Positions 41,691 through 52,649 of a DNA stretch of 64,000 bases are shown piece after piece. The number at the start of each line of letters is the position of its first letter. The stretch's first letter is position 1. The notes under the pieces were generated by a model. The model was not told the origin of the DNA, did not search any database, and was given only the letters and a program-made list of their open reading frames with translations. This DNA is from Symbiodinium natans (Eukaryota > Sar > Dinophyceae > Suessiales > Symbiodiniaceae), in assembly GCA_905221605.1 (NCBI GenBank), contig CAJNDS010001024.1, forward strand, positions 78,501 through 142,500, read 5' to 3'. The position numbers and the translations under genes were made by a program.

Positions 41691-42300
41691 GTTTTCTGAC
41701 ATGGGCACGCACCTGTAGCATACTTGCCTGGAGGCTTGCATTGTTTGTGATCGAATGAATTCTGAGTTTTGCCAGCAGGTTCACGATATAGTTGCTGTGA
41801 GCCATTCCAGGACTGCTGAGCCGGGCTGGCGCTCTGCGATCTTGAGATGAGCAGAAGCGTCTCAAGGTGTGGACGCAATGTCTTAGAGTCTTAAAATGCC
41901 TTGCAGTGCCTTGCAGCACGGAGCAACCTGTGATGATGGAGCCTCCCCATGTTCTTGGCGAGTGCATGCCACTTCTCCCCTTTGCCCAGGTTCAACCAAC
42001 TTCCTGCCCATCATAATTCATTGCGTCGTTCTTTGCCTGACCAAAGCTCGATGGCTGAAGGTTGAAGGTTGAGCTCAACTTTCACTTATGTTGCCCATGA
42101 ACCTAAACAGGTACCCTGTTCTGTTTTGCTTAAGACATGGGATCTGATGCCACTCTTGATTGCGACCAAGAGCCGACGACAACTCTGAAACCGATGACAC
42201 GATCCGTTGAACTACGCAGGGAAGTCCCTTTAAAGTCCCCCCACGATTCCGAACTTCGTCCTTTCTGAACCCAGGATTCTCTCCCTGCAGCTGGGGGGAC
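41691..42300. other. no gene recognised
   Basis: Short frames on both strands without motif, and no tandem or telomere-type repeats. Confidence 0.4.
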
Positions 42301-42307
42301 TTTCGTC

Positions 42308-42488
42308 CCAAACCCTAAACCCTTTGTCCGGCCTCTCCAAGTAAGCCCTAAGCCCTTTTTGCATCCAGGTCTCTTGCAGCCGGCCGGGTGAGAGTTAAGT
42401 CTGAGGCCCTAAGCCCCTGTTTGCATCCAGGTCTGACGCCGGCCCCAAACCCTAAACCCTAAAACCCCTAAACCCTAAACCCTGAACC
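42308..42488. repeat. telomere-type repeats and 62-bp duplication
   Basis: CCCTAAA units at 42308-42325 and 42442-42488 bracket a tandem duplication: CCCTAAGCCC ... TTTGCATCCAGGTCT ... CCGGCC occurs at 42344-42385 and 42405-42445. Confidence 0.85.
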
Positions 42489-42617
42489 GTCTTTGTCAAT
42501 CCTTGCCTCTTGCGCCAGTGGCAGCGCTGAGTCGGGAGCCTGGCGCAGTAATGCTTGCTGCTGGTGGCTTGGGTCGGGGCGCGGATCCCGAATCGTCCCT
42601 ATATTCTGAAGCATTCA

Positions 42618-42743
42618 AGTATATATATATATATATATATCATACCAATGAAAGAATATATGTATACATATATTTATTTTTTCTTACTTTTAAGTTATTT
42701 ATGTGCATATGATCGAATATATATATATATATATATATATATT
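42618..42743. repeat. (TA)n microsatellites
   Basis: TA dinucleotide runs at 42618-42640 and 42717-42743, separated by an AT-rich spacer. Confidence 0.95.
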
Positions 42744-42751
42744 TAATGTTA

Positions 42752-42840
42752 GAATATATGGGGGTTTGTGATATTGGGGGCACCTTCTTGGGGTCCTTGT
42801 TAAAGGGAATCCTACTATTTGGGGGCCTCTTTTGGGCAAA
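42752..42840 (-). repeat. dispersed repeat, copy 2 (inverse of 31828-31919)
   Basis: Reading the minus strand it contains CCCCCAAATAGTAGGATTCC, AACAAGGACCCCAAGAAGGT and GCCCCC, matching the copy at 31.8 kb. It lies directly beside a (TA)n run. Confidence 0.75.
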
Positions 42841-44507
42841 CCTGCACATGCACATTGTATTTCCTTGTATGTGGTAAAACATCAGCCATGTGCCTCGCAG
42901 CCTTGCAACTCTCACAACTCCTCTGGTATAGAAGGCCAGCCGGCCAGCCTCAACGTCGAGGTATGCCTGAATTTGCACTTCCAACCTCGGAGAAAACTAC
43001 AATGTGACCCAGGCGACCGCATTTGGTACAGCATTGCTTCTATCTAGCAAAGTGCAACGACTTATTTTTTGAGAAGCTCCTCCGGTCATGTGCCGCCCGT
43101 CTGCTGCGAAGCTCTTGAGCCCCCAAACTCCAAATCGCATATTTAGAAGTATGTGTATAGACCTTCTACACTGGAATCCATGTACCGAGAGCTGGACATC
43201 TCCAGAAGGTTCTCTTGGTCCCCTTCCTTTCGCCACCTGCTGGCCTGCACAGGACTTCAACTCTTCACGCGCTGTGGTGCATCAGCGGCAGGTATTCGAA
43301 GCAACCCGTGGACTTGTCTAAACTCCCGCGTTGAGAACTGCGCAGCAAGCATGGTTCGGTTTTGGGGTGTTTGCATTGGCTTTGCTGTTGAAGATTTCGC
43401 CCTGATATAGCTGGGTTTATGGATGTTCATTGGGCTACCCTCCCTCCTGCCATGTTTGTTGCCAAAACCACGGAGGTCAGACTATCTTTGCGGAGCTGAT
43501 GACAATCTGACAATCTGGGAGCCCCACTGCTTCGGCAGCCAGCGTGATGGCTTCGTCAATCCTAGCGCGCTGGAGCTTCTCAGAACTGGGGGGGGGGGGG
43601 GTGGTACCTGCAAGGCTGAAACCTCACAAGTCTGCGAGACATGGACAGACAGACATACATGTCTCGCATATATATATATACACACAGCTATACATAAACA
43701 GACATGTGCAACATGTTATGAAGTTTGCCGTAACTGCGCCTTCATCTAACCTCTCTGGGAGGCAAGGTTGCAGGAATTAGAATGAAAGACATTGTACAAC
43801 CAGTCCCATCGTTCTTGCCATCAAGACACTGTTGCCTGTTGGGGATTGCGACAAAAAAGGTGAACTGTTTCACATGCTTTAACCCCTGCAGTTGCATGTG
43901 AGTCACCTCAAGCTGGGCAGAATCTGAGCAGTTGGCTCTTTTAAGGTGATGTGCCCGCGGACAGCGTACTTGGTGGCCTCAATGTGGTCGGGGGCCCCTT
44001 CCGGCGATCATACCATCATAAGCAACACAAAAAAACATTGCATGAAGCGCCACATTCCTTTCAAGACCGTGTTGTGCAGCCTAGTCATCCGACCTGCGAT
44101 GATGTAAGGGGTACCACGGCCAAGTATGTTTCATGCGCGCGTTATCTGATCCGAGCTCTGCACTGCCACCATTCGTCCTGACATCTCTGCACGATCTTGC
44201 TTGTTATAACAGGAAAGCCAAACAAGCTGAGGTAGTCCTCTCCCCAAAAAAGGTATGGGGTATCACCCCTTTCCAGTTAGACTCCCATCTTCCCTTTGTC
44301 AGACTGCAAACAAGCGACGTCTGTCATTCAGCTCTTCCAAGATTCCCAAGGCCTGGCGTGTAGCATAAGCCAGGCTAGATTGGTCAAGACTGCTCAGGCT
44401 AACCAGGCGGTTGTGGGCACACGTGCCACCCACAGACCCACAACTCTCACGTCCGGCAGGCTCACCCTACTCAAGTAGCGGAATCCTGCCGGCTACATAA
44501 GGCTGCC
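42841..44507. other. no gene recognised
   Basis: A G-run of 12-13 nt lies at about 43589-43601, and a (TA)n run at 43666-43680. Frames at 42997-43410 and 43423-43780 occur on both strands without motif. Confidence 0.4.
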
Positions 44508-44696
44508 CTACACGAACACCCCGAACCTCTCGGACAACACGTTGCCGGCCTTGGTGGCAGACTCAATGGCTTGAGTGGCCATCTCCTGCAGGGCGCACAA
44601 CCAGCTAGTCTCCTGCAGTGATAAGTTGAGTACCCTGTCACAACAGTCCTGAGATCGCCCATGCAGCTGCAAAAGATCAAAATTCCCAATCAACAA
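44508..44696 (-). CDS. hypothetical helical exon
   Basis: This 62-codon frame reads HGRSQDCCDRVLNLSLQETS, then WLCALQEMATQAIESATKAG and NVLSERFGVFV. It is strongly helical. ETSWLCALQEM vaguely recalls the second helix of a PPR, but the YN..I..C first helix is absent. The family is not assigned. Confidence 0.35.
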   Translation of the reverse strand: MLIGNFDLLQLHGRSQDCCDRVLNLSLQETSWLCALQEMATQAIESATKAGNVLSERFGVFV

Positions 44697-44851
44697 AAAC
44701 TTTCAAGCAGCATCTGACTGCAGAGGTCGGCACAGACGGATGGGTGCCGAGAGGGGCCACCAACTTAAACCTACCGAACTTCCAAGAACCTGGCCGCTAA
44801 GGTGCACTCAAGAATGCTCTCCGAACATGACGAACTTTGTGTGGACCCACC

Positions 44852-45448
44852 CTATGCTGCTTTGCTACCTGAAGAAACGGTGGTGTGGTCATTGACAGCC
44901 CCTGCCCCCCTTGCAAGAGCCCTTTTGCATCGGGCATGGTGCTCTCCGCGGCGGACCTGCAAACACAAAGTGGGTCGAGAGCACAGTCTTCGTTGCGGGC
45001 AGGGCACGTGGTGATTCATGACAGTGACTACAACGTTGCGGAGAAATGTTGGGCATCGTCGGGCCAGCAGAGGGCCGCGACTTAGCAGGGCACTTGAACT
45101 GTGCTCTGGATGCTGGGAACTCGAGTTTCTAGAGGCATACTCGTCTACACTAGTGTACACTTGTGCACTGTGACGCAGAAGTACGTGCGTATACTCAGCG
45201 CGCACGAAGATCTGCAGGCCAAGCATGCCCCGGCTCAACGCTACGTGAGCAAAACCAGAGAGACTCTTGTGCTGGTGCCTGAGCGCGCAAGATTCCAAAC
45301 CCAGGGACATCAGCTCGGCCAGCAAGGAAATCAACGGCCTTCTGACAGGGAAGGGACAGGTTGCTATTTCCTTCATGATCATTTTCTGCAAACTCATCCT
45401 CTCTCCATCGCTGTTCCCTTCTCGCCGTACGCAGACGGTTTGAACCAT
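44852..45448 (-). CDS. possible hypothetical protein
   Basis: This 198-codon frame has a protein-like first third (KEIATCPFPVRRPLISLLAE, LMSLGLESCALRHQHKSLSG, FAHVALSRGMLGLQIFVRAE). It becomes Arg/Cys-rich and less convincing towards its end. A plus-strand frame (45101-45616) covers part of the same DNA. No motif decides between them. Confidence 0.25.
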   Translation of the reverse strand: MVQTVCVRREGNSDGERMSLQKMIMKEIATCPFPVRRPLISLLAELMSLGLESCALRHQHKSLSGFAHVALSRGMLGLQIFVRAEYTHVLLRHSAQVYTSVDEYASRNSSSQHPEHSSSALLSRGPLLARRCPTFLRNVVVTVMNHHVPCPQRRLCSRPTLCLQVRRGEHHARCKRALARGAGAVNDHTTVSSGSKAA

Positions 45449-45699
45449 CTGCTGAGTGTCAAATGCGGCGGAGAAACTGAACGACGACTGTCGAAAAGGA
45501 GCACCCTCGCCCCCGAAGCGGACCTGCTCTGTGCTGCTTGCTCCACCGCAGCAGCAGAGAACGCCAAGGCCAAGGCATCTACGACCACCTCGATGGATAT
45601 CGAATTTGGGTTCTAGTACGTTTAAGTTTATAAGGCGTGTAACTTTAAAGCGGCTTAGTGCTGCGTGGACCAGAGCACCCAGCCGCGATCCGGATTGAA

Positions 45700-46639
45700 A
45701 AGATCTTAGAGCACCTTAGAAGTCTCTTACTACTCTATGCCCTGACATAGGATCCTTCTGAGCAAGCCTTCCAATCTTATGCCGTCATGCTTGAACCTGA
45801 GAACTTCACCCAAACTCCCTGATTATTTCAACCAGGCCTCCAGGGTCTTCATAAAGCGAACAAACCCAAACTAAGGCCGTGCAAAGGCCTCTGTCAGTTT
45901 CTGGTCAGCCCAGTCTTATGAACCCAGAGCTGCGGGCTATTCTCAGTACACTGGACGGAATTTTGCTGTTGGGAGTTGGGCCATGTTGTATTGGACCAAC
46001 ACGAAACTAAGCACATCAAAATCTATCACCACAGAACTCGGAATCTTGGCCTCCGCAGCACGAGCCACAGAGAGGAGGGCCGCAGCGCGGAGCCAGCTTC
46101 CCTCAAGGCAAGGCCCGAAACCTTGGAAGGCGAGTCTTTCTCAGGGCTCCTTGGCGGAAGCCCGGGCACTCTGGCCGTCTTCCACGAAGCTTCCATGGCA
46201 AGCTGCAGCTCCCGCGACTTGACTGCGTTTCGTGTGCTGGCCTGATTGCGTCTGCAATCTTCGGCCTAGATCTCTGGGACAGAGGCAGAGGAAAGGTGAA
46301 GCACTCTGGCTTGGGCTTGGGCTTGGGCTTACAGGTGTCCCTTTCTTCTGGCTGCCCTTGCCCCTAAACAACCTTGAACCGTACACTCTGTAAACCTTAA
46401 AGCCCAGCGACTCGACTCGCTGACGGCGGTGCGGGCGCCGAGCATGGAGGCCAGTACCTGCAGGCTTCAAACGCAAAAAATCCCCTACATAATCCCTATG
46501 TATACAGTCTATAGTCCCGATATACCTCATATCGTCCCTATATACCTTATGTAGTCCCTATATACCAAGTAGCCCCTCATAACCCCCCAATAACCCCTAA
46601 GGTCCCTTACAAGGAATGGCCAGAATGACTAATAGCCTG
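45700..46639. other. no gene recognised
   Basis: Frames at 45976-46245 (plus) and 46141-46530 (minus) lack motifs. The stretch 46480-46570 holds imperfect repeats of TCCCTATATACC / ATAGTCCC. Confidence 0.4.
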
Positions 46640-46777
46640 TACTTGGAGGTTCATGGGTAGCTGTAAGTAGGGTTACAAGGAACCCAAACAAGGTTCTAAG
46701 TTATAAGCAGTTATAGCTATAGTCTATAGTTGCCCTACTTATTGCCCCACTTATCACTACCCATGAACCTCCAAGTA
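46640..46777. mobile_element. 138-bp hairpin element, 21-bp perfect inverted repeat
   Basis: The left arm TACTTGGAGGTTCATGGGTA plus G (46640-46660) is perfectly inverted at 46757-46777. The arms extend imperfectly inwards (TAAGTAGGG and CCCTACTTA). The centre, TTATAGCTATAGTCTATAG, is itself palindromic. No clear target duplication beyond a flanking TA is seen. It resembles a small MITE, but only one copy is in the window. Confidence 0.55.
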
Positions 46778-47225
46778 ACCGTGTAACCGTACGTTTCTAG
46801 TCAGACCCGCGGATAGTGACTGGCCCTTTGTCTTGGACCAACCCATATATCTGCTCCGCGTTTTCTATCAACTCAGAATCAACTCCATCGTTACAATTTC
46901 AATCAACAAGCTCTTGGGTATTAGTCTTTCAAGAACCCAGTGCCCTGGAAGAGGCTGAGGTACGCCCAAAAAACCGAAGATGAAGCTAGGCAGAAAGGAA
47001 TGGACTAATCTGCAATGCCTCCGAAGGTGCTATTGGGTAATATTTGTTATCTGGCTTCGTCCTTGGAATCCCCGGAAATCCCCGAAACATTAACCCCAGA
47101 AAGACCGAATATCCACAACCGAAGCATTGCTTGGTAAGAGATTCTATGGTGACTTTCTTAGTCATGCTTGGGGGTATGTTATGTTGTTCTAGGGTCTCCA
47201 AAAGCAGGGCTGACATTGCGCTGCA

Positions 47226-47420
47226 TCACGGAACAATCAGCACGGAGATTCGAAGCGAGAATGCGAGGCGCACGCACGCACAGACGCAAACATCGGGAAA
47301 AAGGAGGACCACCGAACACCAATCGCGGACCTGCAAGGCCGGACGCCACTTGCTGGCTGCCTGTAGAGCGCTGAGGGCCTCAGGACGCTCCAAACTCATT
47401 CTGGACCCTGGTTCCATGCT
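47226..47420 (-). CDS. possible PPR-like exon
   Basis: The frame includes SRMSLERPEALSALQAASKW, then RPALQ just before a TTGCAG. EALSALQAASKWRPALQ resembles the middle of a dinoflagellate-type PPR (I-S-A-x-x-K-x-x-x-W-x-x-A-L). It lies downstream of the PPR exons at 49-53 kb on the same strand. Confidence 0.3.
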   Translation of the reverse strand, partial: SMEPGSRMSLERPEALSALQAASKWRPALQVRDWCSVVLLFPDVCVCACVRLAFSLRISVLIVP

Positions 47421-47532
47421 ATTTAAGGGGGCCCGTTTGGAACCCCAAGTACATGTCAATGCAAACAAAGGAATGAGTTCGGAATGAGCTCTACATCCGC
47501 CAGGCATAAACGGCCAACACCCTGGGTAGCTG

Positions 47533-47534
<2 letters not shown>

Positions 47535-47571
<37 letters not shown>

Positions 47572-47766
47572 CGTGCGTGCGTGCGTGGGTGCGTGCGTGC
47601 GTGCGTGCGTGGGTGCGTGGGTGCGTGGGTGCGTGGGTGCGTGGGTGCGTGGGTGCGTGGGTGCGTGGGTGCGTGGGTGCGTGGGTGTGTGCGCGCGCGT
47701 GTGCGTGTGGGTGTGGGTGTGGGTGCGGGTGCGGGTGCGGGTGCGGGTGCGGGTGCGGGTGCGGGT

Positions 47767-47803
<37 letters not shown>
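47535..47803. repeat. compound GT / GTGCGTGG / GTGCGG repeat
   Basis: (GT)n at 47535-47567, an 8-bp GTGGGTGC and GTGC array to about 47690, a 6-bp GGGTGC array to about 47768, then (GT)n to 47803. All three frames on each strand are open through it (Cys-Val, His-Pro and similar); these are not genes. Confidence 0.95.
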
Positions 47804-47805
<2 letters not shown>

Positions 47806-48859
47806 GGGGCCTCAATATCAAAAGGTGCGGCCATGAACCGGGTGCCACAACTATAGGCCCAAACCCAAACCTGCCTAAGCACCAGCGTGAGTCGCCGGCC
47901 CCGTTGTAGCAGATTGGGTCCGGCACAATGTGTCGCAGCGGGAGCCAAGCCTCAAATAGTCGGTTCACCCTGTACCTCCATATGCCCTTCTGTGCTTATG
48001 CGCAGCACAACTACGTTTGGCCAAAGGGCGAACAGCAACGAGGACATGATCTCCCAGCGACCTTTTCGCTCCAGGGCCTGCTGGCAAATTCTGAAGCTCT
48101 GCAGGCCCAGCTTCAGGGGGGAATGCGTTCGAGTTTAAGATTGTGTTGGTAATTCCTGCAGCGTGCCCAGCAATCAGACTGCGGTTCGAACTTCACAAGC
48201 AATTTTGCATGAACAGGCATTGCCTTGGTGACAGTGGCGGCACTGGTTGCGTCCGCACGGCAACTGTTCAAAAGCAATGATGCTTGCCTCGGCGCGCTGG
48301 CAATGGTGTTGGAAACGGATTGCCGAGCATATTTACACGACATCTATCTTTCTGTAAGTACTAATACACTCAATAGACAATGAAAAGATCTACATGTACA
48401 TATGTATATATATATATATATAACCTTGTATTTGCATTTATATGTTTCTTTGTAATTTGTTTACATGGCTGCATGCATGCACAACGGCGTAAGACTTTTA
48501 TATACATATACATATATACATATATAATATAAAATATATATATATATATAATATATACATATGTATATATATATATATATCCACACATATTCGTTCTACA
48601 GCGGTACATACCGCCATTGCTCCAGTGTTGGGCCGTCGAGTCTTGCCTGCACAGACCTAGCTAGGTAAGCCTGACCTACAATACGGCAACAAAACCATTT
48701 GGCGCCAAGTATCTGCTAAGCGCGAAGTCTAAGTCACTAAGTCACTGAGCATCTCTTGAAGCAACCCAGGCGTGCTGTCAAGCTGCTGCCAGCACGTTCC
48801 CCTTGCACAGGCTTGTAACTGCGAGTTGAAGCCTGGAACAGGGAGGCAGCTCGCAAATG
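47804..48859. other. no gene recognised; microsatellites
   Basis: (TA)n-rich runs at 48395-48422 and 48497-48582 are separated by AT-rich sequence. Frames at 47887-48343 are unassigned. Confidence 0.5.
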
Positions 48860-49324
48860 TCATGCCTCTTCCTTGTTGCCCCTGACATGGGTATTCCCAA
48901 GGCAGGGGTACCCCTTGTATAGGGTACCCCTTGTATAACCAACATAGAATAGAACCATACCCCTTTTGTTCGGAAACCCCCACATGCACGCAGCATCCTG
49001 GTAGCTACCGTCGGTACGTCTTCCAGCTGCCGGGGAACTGATCAAGCTCGACCGCAGGCTCAGGTGGCACAAGCCAGTCAACACCTTCGGTCTGGTAACA
49101 GAACCACAAGTTGAGGTGAAGCTTCTCTGCAAATACTGCTGTGGCATCCCAACATTAAGATTATCGACCCCAAGGCGAACCGTCTGGCTGCCTTTTATTC
49201 TTAGATTCAACATGCTGCAACATTCTGTTGGCATTGCTGGAACCTGCCCCGCCAGCTCCCAGCAACCGCAGCCCTCACAGGCATTTGCGGCGGAAGTGAA
49301 GGTCACAATGCCTGCCCAGGCCAT
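48860..49324 (-). CDS. PPR protein exon
   Basis: The frame starts MAWAGIVTFTSAANACEGCG, then CWELAGQVPAM. This fits the dinoflagellate-type pentatricopeptide repeat (I-x-x-[FY]-x-x-x-[IA]-x-A-C-E-x-x-x-x-W-x-x-A-x-x-x-x-x-x-M). PPR proteins bind RNA base by base, usually in mitochondria or plastids, and act in editing, processing or stability. The PPR part covers about 49324-49220; after that the frame is likely intron. A small direct repeat GGTACCCCTTGTATA lies at about 48907-48936. Confidence 0.5.
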   Translation of the reverse strand: MAWAGIVTFTSAANACEGCGCWELAGQVPAMPTECCSMLNLRIKGSQTVRLGVDNLNVGMPQQYLQRSFTSTCGSVTRPKVLTGLCHLSLRSSLISSPAAGRRTDGSYQDAACMWGFPNKRGMVLFYVGYTRGTLYKGYPCLGNTHVRGNKEEA

Positions 49325-49682
49325 GCGGTTTTTTCGTGGCTTGCAAAGCAGAGTGCAGCGAGGTGGGTGCTTGTGGAGGTGGATGAGGACTACAAGCTAC
49401 AAGTGGGAGAAAGCACACATCGTCACATGACAATACCATCTCCTCACGTCACAAAACAGCAAAGTGGGCCAAGTTGCTACGTCGGAGCCCGGCTGCTGCA
49501 GCTCCAGCAGCCGCAGCCAAAGCGCTGAGCCAGCAGCGCCCTCTCCTCTCAGACTGGCACATGCAGTGTCCAGGCGCACTGCAATACTTGTGTCTACTAT
49601 ATACACTTTAGTCGCTGCTGTACTATATACAAGCTTACTGCAGCAATTGCTGCAACGTACTTAATTAATTAGTCACTACCTA

Positions 49683-49892
49683 CTACTTAACTGCTTGTAA
49701 CGAGCCGACCTGTGTCTCTGAAAGTGGAGAACTGGAGCACTGGACCGAAAGTCTGCGCCGCTGAGCCCGAGCTTCCACACGCCAAACTATGCCGAGTGTG
49801 CGAGTGAGCGGCTCGCACGCGTGGATGAGGCTGTTGTAGCTGATGGTGTTCGTGAGGGCCTGCTGTGACACGCATCCAGTTCTCTCTCCCAA
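49683..49892 (-). CDS. PPR protein exon
   Basis: After a GTGTCACAG acceptor the frame reads QALTNTISYNSLIHACE. This is the first helix of a PPR (N-T-I-S-Y-N-S-L-I-x-A-C-E). The rest of the open frame is unlike the second helix, so a splice shortly after ACE is likely. It is on the same strand as, and upstream of, the exon at 49.3 kb. Confidence 0.5.
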   Translation of the reverse strand: MGERTGCVSQQALTNTISYNSLIHACEPLTRTLGIVWRVEARAQRRRLSVQCSSSPLSETQVGSLQAVK

Positions 49893-50080
49893 AGTTCAAC
49901 TAGCGGAGTGACTCGTGTCCCCATCCTGCTGCCGGGCTGGACAGTTTACATGTTGTCGATTCCTGCTAGATGCGGGACTTTTTTCAAAAACCAGCAAGCC
50001 AAGTTTGGGGCTGGGTTTATGGATGCCACTCACATCTCGTGCCTGCATCTGCCGGCCATATCCTGAGCATCCGAGCCAAT

Positions 50081-50636
50081 CTACTCTGTTTGGACCTGCT
50101 CTGACTCTTCACGGGGCCGATGCCCAAACCCATCAACCAGTTCCCGCCCGAGAAATATGGCCTTTGCATGCCCTTGCCAAAACTTTATACTCCAAAAGTC
50201 CAGGGGGCGCAAGGCGGCAGAAGCCTTCACCCAAGAGCTGCGGAGCGCACTCAGCAGGGCCCCTAGGCCCACCATGTCCTCATGGAGAACAGCGAAATGA
50301 TTCAACCGATGGGCATAGCCGGCACCATTTGACACGCAAAGTTTCTCAACGGACTTGCCCAAACTGCGAAGGGCAAGAGGGGGTAGATCGCTGAAGCCGC
50401 GCGGCGCGGCCGCCGGTGCCTGCGGCCCGCGCTTTTTTTGAAGCTTACTTACTTGCATTCTGGAGAGCAAGGTCGTGCTCTCGCCTAGGCGCGGGCATGG
50501 CTTCGCTCGCCGTCCTCGAAGCTGCCATCGCTTCTCGACGTCTGTGTTCCCCCAAATGCGAAACTGGAACTGTCATGGCTTTTGGACCTCTCGGTTCACA
50601 TGGTCGCTCACTGTTTGGGTGGCATAACATCAACAA
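50081..50636 (-). CDS. hypothetical helical protein, two exons
   Basis: Exon 1 (50636-50449) ends TASEAMPAPRREHDLALQNA. It joins through a 58-bp intron (50448-50391; donor GTAAGC, acceptor GGCTTCAG) at phase 2 to DLPPLALRSLGKSVEKLCVS, then NGAGYAHRLNHFAVLHEDMV and GLGALLSALRSSWVKASAAL. Only the second of two overlapping GTAAG donors keeps the frame. The product is helical and lies between PPR exons, so it may be a non-PPR part of the same protein. The family is not recognised. Confidence 0.5.
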
Positions 50637-50699
50637 GGCTTCCTTGACATCAGGCGGTTTAGCTACAAGTGATTCCTTCCTGTTTTCGCGACCCTTACA

Positions 50700-50986
50700 G
50701 CTTTGAGCTCATTCTGCAAAGTACTGTCTGTCTCCAACTCGCAAACTCCACTCCTCCCTCAACATCCAGAGGTTGCTTCAGCCAGAAACTTCCACTATAG
50801 ACTCTTGCCGGGACAGGTGATGGCTGGGCTGCAATTCCCACGTCAGTCCAGATCATCACGATCCCACGCCAGCTGCAAGGCTGCCCTCCACTGACCAGCC
50901 TGGAAAACGTTACAGATAGGTTATATGGCCGCATAAACGTTGCCCTTGAAGCGACTTTTACACGATACCTTGGATTACCTGTTGTA
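50700..50986. other. no gene recognised
   Basis: Short frames on both strands; nothing supported. Confidence 0.35.
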
Positions 50987-51013
50987 AGAACCCTAAACCC
51001 TAAACCCTAAAAT
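50987..51013. repeat. telomere-type repeat (CCCTAAA)
   Basis: Three CCCTAAA units in C-strand orientation. Confidence 0.9.
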
Positions 51014-51400
51014 GTAGGCAGAGAAGGCCTCTTCGCAGCGGCTCATGGCCTTGATGGCTTGACCGGGGCATGTGGCAGTCCAAGGACTTCGAAGGGTTTA
51101 CCTGCAACCCCAACATTGATTAACCTACAGGCTTGTAGAAATTACCCCCCAGAATTCATAGGGTTAGTAGTGTTTAATTACCTACAAGTTTGTAGTAGTA
51201 ACTTAGTAGTAAGCCCTGAGTTCATAGGGCTAGTAGTAATTAATAGGTATAACACATCACACCGTAGGTCATTGGGGCTAAAGGTAGGTTCTCTCCGATG
51301 AATTTCTACAGTACATGGCAGCGAAGCTGAAGGATGCCTCTTGGCAAAGCCCTCAGCTTGGATCTGCATTAGGGTTTCGCTCGCACAAGGCAGGCAAGGT
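51014..51400. repeat. imperfect local repeat
   Basis: Within 51120-51250, CTACAGGCTTGTAG / CTACAAGTTTGTAG and GAATTCATAGGGTTAGTAGT / GAGTTCATAGGGCTAGTAGT recur about 75 bp apart, a diverged tandem pair. Confidence 0.55.
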
Positions 51401-51405
51401 CCGTC

Positions 51406-51522
51406 GGTAGGGTTTAGGGTTCAGGGTTCAGGGTTCAGGGTTCAGGGTTAAGGGTTTAGGGTTTAGGTGCAGCAGAGCAGAGAACCGCGAAACCCCATAA
51501 AGCCCTAACCCTAAACCCTCAT
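51406..51522. repeat. telomere-type repeats in opposed orientation
   Basis: TTTAGGG and TTCAGGG units (G strand) run from 51408 to 51468. After about 35 bp, CCCTAACCCTAAACCCT follows in the opposite orientation at about 51504-51520. The TTCAGGG variant is repeated four times. Confidence 0.85.
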
Positions 51523-51619
51523 GCGGTCGAGTCTCTGCATTGCAGATGACCTCAGGAACAGGTTTCGAGTCAAGCGCGTCCGACACCCGAGATCCATCCC
51601 AAGAGCCCTTTTCAAAGTC

Positions 51620-52640
51620 CAAAATAACTGCATAATAATGAGCATATAAGCAACAACATCGTCATATAGTAATGGAGTAACCTAGTAAGATGGTCATACA
51701 GTAAGGTCGTTCTGTAAAAATGAAATAATACAGAATACAGAGCAAAGTAATATAGTCATACAGCAATATCGTAACAGAGTAATATGGACATGTATAGTGA
51801 TGTGCTAATATGGCCTGTGGCCCTGACTGAGATTTACGGCCAGGAGCCTGCCCGCAGCCCGGTATGGCGCGCAGTGCTGCCGCCCAGTGCGGTGCGGCAG
51901 GGATAAGTGCCCCGCGGCCTGCGACTCATCAGAAGACCCAGAAATAACCCTCAAGGAATATAGACCTTATTTCAACAATCCTTGTCTCATGTAGTTAAAG
52001 GGATAATCAAAGGTATACGCTGATTCATCATAGGGCAGTGGGCACTCTGGATGTTGAGACTTCGGCTTGGAGTGCGATTTTAGGGACGGGGTTTTGAGCA
52101 CAAAAGTTATAAAGAGGTTCAGCCAGCAAGGAATACAGTATGAAACTAAACAAAAGCAGAAGAAGACTCCAAGCATTCTGGGTGCTGCTGGCAGGCTGAT
52201 CTCATTTGGCACCAGACCGTTCTTGCTGATCTCCTGGCAGGCGAATCAGTTCACGGGTCGACGCAACAACCAACCCTTCAGTCGCATCTTGTTTGGGGCT
52301 CAAGGCTCCGCAGGCTACGGGGCCTCTACTTGAGATGGGCGCTGCTTTAGACAGGACCTACATGCTGCCGGCCCAGAAGTAGCAGCAACGGCACAGTCAG
52401 AGCAAAAGCGACACCAAAACAGCTGTGGCCAATCATGGTTGCTAGACGCCGCACCTGAAAAAGTGAAATTGCGCTGGTCCACCGTCGACCTGGGTGCAAT
52501 GTGGACAGCCATAACCCCAAACTCCCTAAACCCTCATTCTTCAATCTCGAGGTGCCTTGGCATTTGGGTGCCTCATGCCCGAGGGCCTAGATCCAGCCAT
52601 TGCTGGCTTTCGGACGCCGTTCATACTCGCCATGGTCGAA
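51620..52640. other. no gene recognised
   Basis: 51620-51830 is AT-rich with imperfect repeats of CATATAGTAAT / TCATACAGTAA / ATAGTCATACAGCAATA. Later frames on both strands are unassigned. Confidence 0.45.
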
Positions 52641-52649
52641 TATCCCCCC

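Noticed and set aside
47226-47968. Long His-Thr, Cys-Val and Ala-Pro frames up to 240 codons
   Set aside because: Generated by the GT/GTGC minisatellite. Only a short part near 47.35 kb on the minus strand looks protein-like.
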